Translations under genes and position numbers: made by a program | Origin: Halichondria panicea | Lineage: Eukaryota > Porifera > Demospongiae > Suberitida > Halichondriidae | Reading direction: 5' to 3' | DNA: 64,000 nucleotides | NCBI RefSeq assembly: GCF_963675165.1 | Contig: NC_087391.1 | Coordinates: 4,576,646-4,640,645 of the forward strand | The notes under the pieces: generated by a model | Databases searched by the model: none | Told to the model about the DNA's origin: nothing | Seen by the model: the letters and a program-made list of their open reading frames with translations, nothing else | Shown here: positions 11,685 through 23,421 of the stretch, in pieces | How the letters are laid out: every line of letters starts with the position of its first letter | Position numbering within the stretch: position 1 is the stretch's first letter

Positions 11685-11984
11685 ACTGTGTATCAGATGT
11701 ATGCGGAGAGTAACGTGACTTCCTGTATCTGTCACAAGCTTGGAATTTGCACACTGACCAATCCAAGCGTGGGTGATGTAATCTATCAACCCATCCAAGT
11801 GTGGGTGATGTAATCTACTTTCTTGATAGATGACATCACCCACACTTGGATTGGTCAGTGTGCAAATTCCAAGCTTGTGACAGATACAGGAAGTCACGTT
11901 ACTCTCCGCATACATCTGATACACAGTATGCCTACGTTCGATACTCTCTCTCTATCATAAACTCTTGGTACAACTGCACTAGCC

Positions 11985-12726
11985 CAGGGGCTGATCCAGG
12001 AAAAATGAAAGGGGGGGGCTAGTAGAGAGGGGCAAAGCCCCGTATGAGGGTGGCGGAGCCACCCAGGGGGTGGGTGTGGGAAATTTTTTGCTTTTTTCCA
12101 ATTTGCTCACACTTTTACCTTTGAACTGTCATATTAATAAGTGAATACTGAATATGAAAAAGTTAATACAAAAAACTCGTTCTAATCAACAAAAGGATGT
12201 ATACTGTAGATGTTACATCTACATTCATGCACTCTTGGTACATGAAAGAATCACAATGCCTACCCAGACTGCACAGAGAGTGAGAGGAGGTAAGGCTGCT
12301 TCCTTGCAACCAGCTAAAAAGTCTGAGATCTGCTCCATGTTGCAGCTGCTCAACAGTATGCACAATAGCCTCCTTCACAAGGCCTAGCGCCTAGGAAGAG
12401 AGGCCTGGGATATGATCGAGGCTACAAACATTGCACAAGGAGCTGACTCAGCAACAGCAATAGTTGACCTATGCACTTTTATATTAGTTCTAGCTTAGCT
12501 AGCTATATATAGCTAGTATGTCCAGCTAGCTAGCCTACATCCTTTATACTCTTAGTAGCTAGACTTGGCTGTTGTCTAGCATCTCTTAAGTCAGTGAGTC
12601 TACATGCAGATGCATAAGTAACAAGGTTGGTGGCAAAATTGTTGTAACCTCAGACTAGCAATACAGGTAGTTTTTTCAAAAGGGGGGGGCTTCAGCCCCT
12701 CAAAATCACCCCTGGATCCGCCCCTG
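11985..12726. mobile_element. TIR element, CAGGGGCNGATCCAGG termini
   Basis: The left end CAGGGGCTGATCCAGG and the right end CCTGGATCCGCCCCTG are inverted repeats followed by G-rich runs. The interior (12154-12387) has short open frames without recognisable domains. No clear target duplication is seen. Confidence 0.65.
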
Positions 12727-12836
12727 ACCAGTTGAACGTCGTCATTGGAATGCATTTTTAACGACTTCTTTGTCTTTCTTGCCTCAATCAAGACATACCA
12801 GCCACGTGAGCTTAACCGCGTGTCGTACCTCCTCTG

Positions 12837-14035
12837 TAGCCTCGTTCCCAGGCCTTACTTTTTCTTGCTGTTGTCACTGTTCATCCAAATGAAAGACATA
12901 GTGAGGCAGCAAAGAAAGAAATGGGCGTACAGTTAAGAAAAAGTAAGGCCTGGTTGGGTTGTTATAAAACAGGGAATGAGAAATGAGGAAATGAGAAATG
13001 AGGAAATGAGAAATGAGGAAATGAGGAAATGAGGAAATAAGAAATAGGAAATGAGGAAATGAAGAAATGAGAACGAGAAATGAGCTGTTAGGCAGAGCAT
13101 ATATCTATGGGCAGAGCAAGTCTGAAGACGAAGCTAACATCTACTGTGCTACAGGTACGTACCTCCTGGTGACAAGTCTCCTGGACCATACAGAACTTAT
13201 GTTCCTCTGGTACACGGTGTGACACTCTCTACCTCTATCTACTTGTGTGCCATGTACGACTGGCATGGTTCAGACATCAGATCTACCTTCGTAACGGTAC
13301 TTACATGTACTGTCCTACAGTCCCACAGTCTCAAACAATTTACCTATGCGTGGCTATACTGGCAATACATTCACTGATTTCACAATCCGGTGGGCAAGTG
13401 ATAGTCAATGGACTGGACTCAATGTCAACATCTACATGTAAGTAACAGCAAAGAAACCTCCAAAACTGTTTGTCAAACCAAGCAAATTCTAATGATCTGC
13501 CAGTCCTGTCGTAAAGCTGCAGGAAGTAGTCTAATGACATTATAGTACACTGTACTGGTATCATATCCAATCTCGCTACAGGGTGAAGAAAGCAATTCCC
13601 ATTACCATTCTCACAAGCAATGCCTAGTGAAAGCTGATGCTACCTTTAATGAAGAAAGCTCACTGTGCCATCTGAAGCGATGGTAAAATTTAATTCTTAC
13701 AATGTGTCCGACAACCTGTACTGTGTGGAGGTGCCACTATAATTATATATTTGATAACTAAATACTTAGTCACCTACTAGCTTCTTGGCTGATATCAGTC
13801 ATTACTTTTGTGCATCTATATAATAATTATTATTATAATAATGTCATAATTATTGTGATGAAAATTAATGCCATGGTGATGATCGTAACCATAAATATAT
13901 TATTATTATTCTATTTCTTATTTCTTCATTTCCTCATTTCCTATTTCTTATTTCCTCATTTCCTCATTTCTTATTTCTCATTTCCTCATTTCTCATTCCC
14001 TGTTTTATAACAACCCGGCCTGGTTTGGGAAATCG
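12837..14035. mobile_element. Composite foldback element with GAAATGAG arrays
   Basis: The left end TAGCCTCGTTCCCAGGCC matches the nested TIR family. The arms 12957-13080 and 13912-14025 are inverted copies of TTGTTATAAAACAGGGAATG followed by (GAAATGAG)n-type tandem repeats. The interior 13140-13445 keeps an open frame rich in W, Y and D (for example DFTIRWASDSQW) that looks like a captured exon, but I cannot assign it. A shorter palindrome lies at 12837-12957. Confidence 0.55.
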
Positions 14036-14326
14036 CGTGATCCACAAGGATTTTTATGAACGTGGGCGATATGTAGCCCATAATCGTGACGTAAGGTATT
14101 CTCCCACGCATTCAGTTTTAATAAGACTGCACTGTACTGAGACAACCACCAAGCTGTGCTGCAAGTCAGATCAGAGAACCAGCGTGACCAGCTCTGATGG
14201 CAGTATAGCTACCTGCTATATGATAATGATGACTAAGCTATTCTTGATCTATACTATAGACACAAGAAAAGGTGATAGTCTGATAGAATCTGAACACACA
14301 ATCTAGACTAGTAGATCATCTAGCTA

Positions 14327-14603
14327 AGGCCACTCCAAGTGATACTCTGGTTTCTGGTCCACCGCCCGCATCAGATTTTATTCTTGGATTTCTATCTCAT
14401 TATTGGATTTCTATCCCATTATTTCTTCTACGCATGCGCATAATGGTCCATGTGGTACAAAATAGTGTGATAATGATATTCATTTGCAAAATAATGAGAT
14501 TCATAAGGTGAAATTGATAATGACATAATGAGAAAAGCCGCCCGCCCGCATGCAATTAGAAAAACTTTAGGACCAGAAACCAGAGTGTCACTTGGAGTGG
14601 CCT
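14327..14603. mobile_element. 277-bp MITE
   Basis: The inverted ends are AGGCCACTCCAAGTGATACT and AGTGTCACTTGGAGTGGCCT, continuing through CTGGTTTCTGGTCC on the left. The interior is AT-rich with no frame. Confidence 0.7.
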
Positions 14604-14826
14604 AAGCCTAAGGTATAGCTAGCTATAGTGCTTGCAAACTTCCAGTTCCAAGTCCATGTCCAGCTTGCTGCTTTATTAGTAATAGATTTCTGCGTGGGCA
14701 GTCCAACATCTCTAGCTCAGCATGCCCACGCTCATTTTCACCCTTCTACCACCCTTCTACCCTCACGCGACTTCCCGATACAGGCTCTCCTTTTTCCTAA
14801 CTCTATATACGTCTATTTCTTTCTTT

Positions 14827-16150
14827 ATTATGCCTCGAGGCGTAGCCGCACGAGGGATACGGTAAAGCTGACTGTGTGTGTGTCTGTGTGTCTGTGTGTC
14901 TGTTCCAGCTGTAACTGCTCAACGGTTGCAATGCGACGAAAACTAACAGCTTCTATAGGCTTCTAGCCACGTTCTCTTGGATTTTGATTCGTGGATTTGC
15001 AAACTAAAGCTTCTTTCTCGAGTTATGGCTAGTTTGACTCACATTGAAGGCTGTTGCAGTCTCTTCAGAATCTTTCATAGCATCATCTGTCCGCACAAAC
15101 TTTCTATTTAACATATGAGTTAGCCTTGCACTAAAGCGCTAGCTTTTTGTTAGCTACAATACTCAGAAAATATCTGTTAAAACAGCTAGCTAGCAGTAGC
15201 CATTTGTGAAATTTATCTCTTTGGACACACCCTTTAATTATTCCTGTGTATGTAATGCGCATGCGCGCTCATTCCCCACGTGTGAGAAAATAATAATATC
15301 CAAGATCCAGATCTAGTCTCATGAATCAGCCGCCGTTCTTTTGGAACCACCGTCTGAGCACTCTTGTCATGAAGTCATTTCAAAATGGAATGTTGATTGC
15401 TCACAAAACCAATGGAATGTAATTAAATCGTGATCTTACGCCCACACATATTTCCTAATTGTTATACAAATCGCCAAGCGAAGGCATCTCTCTCTACTTG
15501 TGTTTTGCTGTGGTGCTAAATCTGTGCCCAAGGACCCCTGCTTGCCTTGCTTATGCTTCGTAGCAGCTTCTATGTATGAAGTGTTTACCATGCGTAATGC
15601 ATGCGTAATGATTATCCAAATGCGTTGAGCAAAGTGCAGTTCTTTGCTGCCTCCAAGTTCATCACCTGACTGGACTTCTGCAATTTGATTGGTCAAGACG
15701 GAATTCCGTCTTGGCACATAAAACGATGACAAGAGTGCTCAGACGGTGGTTCCAAAAGAACGGCGGCTGATTCATGAGACTAATCCAGATCCAGATCCTC
15801 CTGGCAGAATCATCTTTGTCTTGAAGGCCTGGTAAGCCACAAAACACTACCATAATTATAACAATATAGATAACAATATGCATGTACACAGGTCTTTTCT
15901 TCTTAGATATTATATACACTGAACTACAGATCTTGGAAGAATCAATTTTCTTCTTTCTTGAGGTCCTAGTAAGCCACATAATACAACAATAGATGCATGT
16001 AAATAAGTCTTTTCTTCTCAGTGACTTTATATAGATAAGCTAACTTTAATATAAAATTCATTATAGAAACTAATATAACACTCTAATACTTTTCAGCGAA
16101 AGCAAAAACATGGCGAGAGGCATTAGCACAGCGCCAGCTTGAACACTAGT
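14827..16150. repeat. Interspersed repeat, about 850 bp, interrupted
   Basis: This is the reverse complement of 37442-38293, with the same internal order from the GCCTCGAGGCGTAGCCGCAC end through a (GT)n tract to the GCGCCAGCTTGAACAC end. A 469-bp MITE (15314-15782) splits it. Fragments of the family occur at 19911-20000, 42824-43110 and 57071-57125. No transposase is visible; the family could be a non-autonomous element. Confidence 0.75.
15314..15782. mobile_element. 469-bp MITE, TAG termini, 9-bp TSD
   Basis: Inverted repeats of about 54 bp begin TAGTCTCATGAATCAGCCGC. The 9-bp direct repeat ATCCAGATC flanks it (15305-15313, 15783-15791). The uninterrupted target is seen in the inverted copy of the host repeat near 37800. 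Confidence 0.85.
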
Positions 16151-16400
16151 TCCTCCAATTAATACCATATTTTATCTCATTGAACGATTAATACAGTATT
16201 TTATCTTATTGAAGGATTGTGATAAAGAACAGAAAAAGGAGAGCCTGTGTAGAGGCTACCTCCTCTGGGCCTCAGAGGAGGAACGCCAGGGTCAATAGGG
16301 TCACGTTTAATGAAGAATTAAACATTCTTGTTCTGGGTTCTTGACCTTTGCTGCATATAGCAGCTTAGCGCTTCTGCTCTTTATTTGCCTGCTTGGAAAG

Positions 16401-17480
16401 TATGGGGTGTTATCTGTGTCAAAATGACTATGACAATGTACACACACGTGCATTCATATGCACATTACAATATGCATGTCAACATGAATATGCACGTTAC
16501 AATATGCATGTCAAAATGCATATGCACTTACAATATGCATGCATGCAACATGTCAACATAATATATACACATTACAACATGCATATATACGTTACACAAT
16601 TATCAAGTCAATAATAATTATATGGTATGTGCATGTATACTTACACATTACACAATATGCATGTATCCGGATATTGAGAGTAATTACACTGTAATTTTGT
16701 AGACGGAAAGGATGAAGTCTAGATTATGTGGTCATTGGGTCAAAGTGCAAGTACTCATTATGGACTACCACAATACGTTTATATTATCTCGTTGGCGCGA
16801 GTAATCTTGTCAGCCATTTATATCACAGCTAACTAGCTAGCTAGAGTCTGATACACTGTCGGTATATACTTCTTCTTCTTCCTTATTTTTCTCGCTTCCA
16901 GATTTGGAGAGTAGCCAACGAGGGCAGATTATATTTAGAAGCCCACTCTCCACATGTCGGTACATGTGGAGTGGGCTTATATTTTTACCGCGCATGCACA
17001 ATCTAGATGTCACACCTACTAACAAACTAATTATTGCGGCGTCTTTTCCAGCTCAAATTGGAGTCTTGCGAAGGAGTCATCCACAATTAATGTTGTGTGT
17101 GCCAACCAGTCTACCAATCATTATTATATGGACATGTATATGCATATTATTGGGTGTAAGTGTATAATTATGCTGCCGGATCGGAGGTCATAATTATTGA
17201 CATCCCATGCAGCATAATACTGTAAATGTGTATAATAATTATATGCATGTTGACATGCATGTTGTAATGTGCATATGCATGTTTCAGGCATAAAATTATT
17301 GTAACGTACATAATGCATGTTGACATGCATGCATGTTGTAATGTTCATTGTAACGTGCATATGGATGTTGACATGCATATTGTATGTGCATATGCATGTT
17401 GACATGCGTATTGTAATGTGCATATGAATGCACGCGTGTGTACATTGTCATAGTCATTTTGACACAGATAACACCCCATA
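16401..17480. mobile_element. 1.08-kb foldback element with CATATG-rich tandem arms
   Basis: The ends TATGGGGTGTTATCTGTGTC and their complement are flanked by GGAAAG (16395-16400, 17481-17486). Each arm carries degenerate tandem units of the type GCATGTCAACATGCATATGC. The centre holds a separate hairpin at about 16940-16979 (CCCACTCTCCACATGT paired with ACATGTGGAGTGGG). No coding capacity is seen. Confidence 0.75.
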
Positions 17481-17486
17481 GGAAAG

Positions 17487-17903
17487 CTTACTATACCTAG
17501 ATCTATCCAGTGCAGCAAGCCAGTACATCAAAATTTATACCCTAGCCACAGAAGGCTAATTTCCATATCTTGTGGTTTTGAAGAATGCAATAAAAGGTCA
17601 AAGGTTGCAATTAAATCCTGGATCTCCTCTCTCAAGCTGATTCCTCTGGGGCGCGATAGCTCAACCGATTTTTGTTGTGATTATAAAGAGGATCAAGCTA
17701 TTGATGGTGTATAAACTCAGGGGCGCGAGGGTAAACTCAGTTTTACATGTAAAACATAGGGCCACGTGGTGTTTTAATTAGTGACCTTTTGACACTGGCA
17801 TTCCTCCTCTGCACTGGCCTAATGTTTGCAAAACTGAGGTATGGCGCGCATGCGCACAGAATTTTGGGGGCGTGCCTGGTGGATGTTGTTTTATATGCAA
17901 ACA
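17487..17903. other. 5' flank of unit C
   Basis: No gene is seen. Only a short TTGGGGGCGTG block just upstream of the ATG matches unit B, so the promoters of the two paralogues have largely diverged or been replaced by inserts. Confidence 0.5.
17846..17855. promoter_or_regulatory. NRF1-like palindrome, unit C
   Basis: GCGCATGCGC lies 49 bp upstream of the ATG at 17904, a typical place for an NRF1-type promoter site. Unit B has the same palindrome further upstream at 1339-1349. Function is inferred from the motif alone. Confidence 0.35.
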
Positions 17904-20900
17904 ATGGCTGAAGGGACAAGCAAAGCAGTGAAGATCAAGGCAGCTTCCAAGGCTCTAACCAGCCAACTGGTTAATCTTATTGGGGTAATGGACCCCGTGA
18001 TGATGGCTGCCAATTTGATTGCTAAAGATATTATTGATCAATCAATTTTGGAAAGAGTGATATTGCCAAGTTCCACTAAGAACGAGAAGGCTTGTGAGGT
18101 CTTAACTGCTGTCTCTGGTGCTGTGAAGGTTAATCCAGACTACTTCGCCACTTTTTGCGATATCCTCGACAATGAGCCAGTAACTAAAGATATTGCAAAG
18201 ATACTGAAAGGTAGTGTAGGTGTAAAGAGTTTAATCAAGATTTCGGCCTTATGTGATGGTGATTCATGTAAGGTAGCTCATAATTATACTGTGTCTCTTT
18301 AATATCCAGAAAATTATCAAGCGAACCTTCAAGAAATCCTCAGAGCTCAGCAAATTCCTAGTAAGTTCCCAATGTGGTGTTTCATGCATCATAATAATCA
18401 TTGTCTCTCTCTCTTTTTAGCATGCACATGTAATGTGCTACAAAAGTCATTCTTGGATGACATAAAGAAATTGCTAGATGCTTTAAAAGTGTACAGCGGT
18501 GCTGATCAGAACAAAATTGAGAAAACAGCTCTTAGTGACTACGTGATCCGCTTCATTCAAGCTGGCTGCTCTTCCACTAACCATTTGGACGAGCATCTCC
18601 TGGCTCTACACGAAAAAGATAACCTGATTACCGATGTCTCCGTGTATCATTGGGCAAAGCAACTGGCCACAGTAAAATTCACCGAAATTGTGGCCATACC
18701 AACAAGTCCAATTAAAGTTGCTCCTGTTCCAAAATTATGTCTGTTTTCAAAGCCTGTTGTGTATCATGCCAGTATTTGCTCACTAGCAGTCAACAAGACT
18801 GATGCCGGAGAGTACCAAAAGTTCTTCAAAGACAAGCGGTTTGTTCCTGGGCACTCGTTTAAAGAAGTCTCTATCTCTCGGTCAAAACAGGATCGGTATC
18901 TCATAGCAACACAAGACGACTCTACCTACTACATTGCCTTTCAGAGTGAGCCAAACATCACAGAATGGCCTAAGAGGTTCAAGTCCTTTGAAAATGGTAG
19001 GATTAATGTATACTTTCATCAAACCCTGAGAAATATTTACTTGTAGGGATCAAAATTCAGTCAGAGAATTTTCCAATTGACTTCATCACCGAGCTTCTCA
19101 ACAATAACACAAACAGAGTTGTTCTCACAGGTTTGTATGGCTATAATGATGTGATTGATTGTAATGGTTTATTTTCATTTTCAGGTTTTTCTTTTGGTGG
19201 AATGCTAGCTTGTTCAATAGCCGTTCAAGTATGGCAGCGAGGGTACATACCAGCTCAGCTGCTTCAAGAGAACCTTGTGTGTATCACATTTGCCCAGCCC
19301 CACCTCCCAGTGCCCCAACTAGCAGATCTGGCAAGAGATCGTCCTGAGATTGCTAGCACAATCCATGCCATCTACTTTGAGGAGGACATAGTTCCTCGCC
19401 TTCTGAGGGTTCTTGACCTACCATGTAGCACTCTGATTGAAGAGCGAGTAACAAAAGAACCTGGCCTTCAAATGAAAGTTAAAGAAGTACCCAAATCAGT
19501 AAGTATAATTGTATCCTCATTATGTCATTGTGTAACCAATTATCAATACATTACAGGCTTTTCAGGATATTGTGACACAGAAACTTCTCTCAGACATAGG
19601 GCAGCTCTCATTTGAAAGCTCAGAGGTAAGCAATGAATACCATTGCAGCAAATGTTAGTGTGTATTATACTGTTAGGTACAATCCTCTTTTTCTGAGTTT
19701 GTGGAATTCTTAAGGAAGATATTGGAAGGGTTGTCTCGAAACACTGGACTAAGCCAATCATTGACCTACTACCAGCTCTCCTACTCCACCGACCAGTCCT
19801 CTTGTCTTCAGTTCAGTGAGATGACCAAAGATCAATCAACCATTCATTCACATCTCAAAACTGATGAGTTGCTTCGTCTCATACCAGACGTCTTTAAAAA
19901 GGTGTGTACTTTATTATGCCTCGAGGCGTAGCCGCATGAGGAATACGGTAAAGCTGAGTGTGTGTGTGTGTGTGTGTGTGTGCGTGCGTGCGTTCCAGCT
20001 GTACAATTAGTGTCTGTTTTTTCTACACAGCATTCTATGGAGACCTATTGTGAGAAGCTCTTTCGTGGCTACTTGGACAAAGCTCCTGAGTACAAAATTC
20101 CATCCGAAGGAAAGGCTCCAGCTTCTCTCAACATGAGACCGACTGTAAGTGATGTCACTATTCACGATCACGGCTCAGAAGTTGCTTTGGTGGTGGAAGG
20201 TACTGACTTTTGGTTCTGCCATCGTCTGTCTATCAGAGGAGAGAGTATTGCAACTCCAGCTTCTAAAATATCTGGTACGTCAATCAAGCTCAACTTTGAC
20301 AAAGAAAGCAAGCCGACCTTAAGTGCACTTTCTGACAATGAAGAAGTCAATCTCAAAGTGTTCAATCACTTCATGAAGTTTCCAGTTACTGGAAATGTGA
20401 AGGTTGTAAAAAAAGTAAGTTGGTTGTTGAAGCATTAGTGTGATATCATCAATTCGTTTATTAACAATAGGAATTTCCGGTCAGCACAAGACAGCGACAG
20501 CTAGCTCGGCTCACTCCCTCTCAGCTGATCGAGGTGACCTACCTTAGTGCTCTGCTTGAGAAGCATCCCTACACTGGCCCCCAACCTCAGTCCCACAAGG
20601 TGACCGTTATCAAGGCATTTCTTGACAAGGTGGTGGATGTTGTGCCTTTGGAAAGCATGGGATATGCAATTGCACATGGAAATGATCATGTCGCAATGCA
20701 ATGTGTGAATGTGGTAGATTCTATATTTGATGATTTGCCATCCTCCTATTTAATGGATGATGGCTTTATTAAAGCAACGAAGAGAGTTAGCATTGGTGTG
20801 CCTGTTGAAATTGTTGATGAACTGGTTGATCAAGTTATAGACAGAAGGCTTTTACAAAGTGAGTTGATGTACGGCATGGAAAGTTCCTTCAACCAGGAAG

Positions 20901-23043
20901 AAAAGACACTGACGTATACAATGCATTTACCTGACAAGAAAACCTTAACTCGGACATACTCACTCGATGAGCTCAAAGATAAGTATAAGGTATCACCCAA
21001 CATCGATTTATCACAGCTATCTGGTGTGAAAAACATAAATTGGCTACAAGGTAAATTATTTAACAAAGTTCGTAGGTCAAGCGTATTCAAAAGTGTCATA
21101 TGTGGATTGAATATTAGCTCGCTGTATGGTGTATCGAATGAACAACTCAAGTCACCCATTGAAACCCTCCATATTGGGAAGGAAAAGCTTGCTTCCACAT
21201 CAGGATTTACCTCAGACAAATTAACATCCTCTGTCTCGTCTTCTTCGGCAGTAAATTCTGCCAAGAAGTTAGAATGTCTTGATAACTCTCTTATGCTGAA
21301 AACTGTGAATGATATCCGCCAAAAAGACCTAGCGATATGTACCTCACTGCTTGCTGGATTCATGGAGCAACACGAAATTAACATTCCATTAATGAAATCA
21401 GAGAAAGATCACTCAAAGGTTTTGGAACTTTCAGCCAGAGCAAGTGTGGGGGTTTGGGCTCTATCAAGTCTCGATTTTGAGCATATTCAGCCGATTCTCA
21501 AGCAATGTCGTGGTGAACAACTGCTCGTCAAGATCGAAGACTATATCAAGGGTATTATTGTTGAAGCCAAAGCAATGTCACCTACTCCAAACGACACCCA
21601 ATATGCTGCCAAACTTCAGTTCATCGTTCAGGGAGCAGAGAAAACAGTAACCTGCAACAGCCAATACATCAGCTACTCTCTTGAGCGACAACTTGCCGAC
21701 ATTTGTAGTGAAAGGAAAATCACAGAAGAAATGCCTTTAGAAAAATTAGTTTCACTGTGGGAAAATTTTTTTGAGAAGAACATTCTCTCCCTTGTGGCCA
21801 AATCTCATCGCCCGCTGATTGCTCGCTGGCTGAAGTGGGCTCTGATGGTCCACAACCTTCGTGAGGAGCTGGCCAAGTACACAGCCGTGGGGGTGGTGGG
21901 ACTCGTAAACTCAGGGAAGTCACGACTCATCACCACACTCTTTGGAATACAGGTATGTTGAAACTTTTAATTATGTGCTACGGCTGTGGTTTTACTTCCA
22001 TAGCTTTACTTGTCGTCGTTAGTCAGCCATAATTGTTTACATGTGTTTTCTGTTTCTGTTTTGCTGATGATTGTTTCGATATACCTGTTTAGATTCCCTC
22101 TGGCACTACTGAGGAGAATCGGACGACTGTTCCATTCATGTACAACCTTGAGGACAAGGTGGATGGTCTGGACGTGGTTGACTTCCCTGGGGTGGACGAC
22201 AGAGACGAGAGCATCTCTGGACTGGCTGACCTCCTCCTCACTCTGGCACAGATCATCATCTTTGTGGTGGACTACAGGTACAGTCGTTTAGATGTATTTT
22301 CTTTTGTAAATAATTATGTGCACACTATTTAGCTAAGCAGTAGATCAAAGCAATTAGTCCCAGGAAAGGTTATTGTTAATTACTGCGAATTATTCTTATT
22401 AATCTATTGTAATCATAATAATCTGCAGGAAAGTCCACACTGAATCCAGCAAGAAGTGGTTGGATAGACTGCAGGTTGAGAAAGTGCCTGTACTGGTGTG
22501 TCTCACCTTTGCAGACAAGCTCTATGCTGAGCACATGAAAGATGGTGAACACCTTACTGATGAAAGCAAGTACCCTGACAAGATATCCACTAAGCACAAG
22601 CTTCAAGCTGAGCTGGCTGTGAGTTATGCACGATACGTACTGCACACTTGTGGTTCTCTTAAATTATTAAAATCTACCATAGTCCGTTCCTATTGTTGTG
22701 ATCAGCTTGTTCCCACTGGAAGACACTTTATGTGCATTAGAAATTGAAATTGAATGCCATATTTTTAGCATAATTATTTGTTTTCATTTGTAACTGTGGT
22801 CTGTAATTATTGCAGAGAATCAAAGAGAAACTGGAACTCCCATCCTCTCATCAAATTGAGTTCTGCTCATTCAGTCAGGACAAAGATTCTATTCTAAATT
22901 GCAAGGAGGGTCGCCAGAGACTGAGGGACGTGGGAATCAGCACCCCCTCTGAGGTGGGCGATTGGCTGGTGGACACTTTCAAGAAGAGGTTTGGACAAGA
23001 CGATCTGGCAGACAGGCTCAGAGATTTTGTACATTCTAGTTAG
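17904..23043 (+). CDS. CARD-like / class-3 lipase / GTPase protein, unit C
   Basis: Twelve exons: 17904-18210, 18310-18360, 18421-18996, 19047-19130, 19185-19498, 19557-19625, 19677-19901, 20031-20414, 20471-21952, 22093-22277, 22429-22618, 22816-23043. They give 1364 aa. Every exon has the same phase as in unit B; lengths differ only by 9, 3 and 12 nt. Key residues (this copy): CARD-like 1-102; lipase Ser342 in GFSFGG, Asp407 in EEDIVPR, candidate His543 in HSMETYCEKL; P-loop GLVNSGKS at 1147-1154; G3 DFPG 1194-1197; G4-like TFADK 1252-1256. No transmembrane segment or signal peptide is seen, so it is probably cytosolic or membrane-peripheral. AATAAA is at 23129. The lipase fold resembles lipase_3 proteins, including plant EDS1. 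The GTPase is of the TRAFAC/IRG-dynamin kind, but its exact family is unsure. Confidence 0.87.
19911..20000 (+). repeat. Fragment of GCCTCGAGGCGTAGCCGC repeat in intron 7
   Basis: This copy of the repeat end plus its (GT)n tract sits in intron 7 of the unit C GTPase gene. The unit B intron at the same place lacks it, so it arrived after the duplication. Confidence 0.7.
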
Positions 23044-23421
23044 TACAGAGAGCAACTTTAACATTAACTGTGTGTGTGTGTGCATGTTTTGTTATTAACA
23101 TTATTGTACATTCAATGTATTGTGTGGTAATAAATTTATAGTCTGAATGAATATACTCTATAAATTTAATACTGAGTCTGAGTATCCTATGATGTACTTT
23201 ACTTATATACCTAGATAATTATATATTTAGACAGTAGGTTGTGTATAGGCCTACTGGTAGAAGAAAATTGCATGAAGTTGCATGAAGAAATACATACAAA
23301 ATACATGTATGTTTCATTCTACACAAATTATTGATATATTTTATATGGTGAGAAATGCACATCATAAAAACTGTGACTATATCTAACAATCGAGGTGAAC
23401 GTGAAATATAGTTTATGTTCG
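23044..23421. other. 3' flank between convergent genes, unit C
   Basis: This stretch matches 6955-7320 of unit B closely, including AATAAA at 23129-23134. No further gene is seen. Confidence 0.6.

Larger units (their letters stand above)
10850..11967. mobile_element. Foldback MITE (outer), interrupted by a second element
   Basis: The ends CAAGAGTTTATGATAGAGAG and their complement are flanked by GTACAAC on both sides (10843-10849, 11968-11974), a 7-bp duplication. Without the inner insert it is almost one long palindrome of about 330 bp. A worn relative lies at about 51655-51850 in an ARID4 intron. Confidence 0.8.

Noticed and set aside
16393-16614. 73-codon frame in the foldback element
   Set aside because: It arises from tandem CATATG-type repeats in the arm and has no other support.
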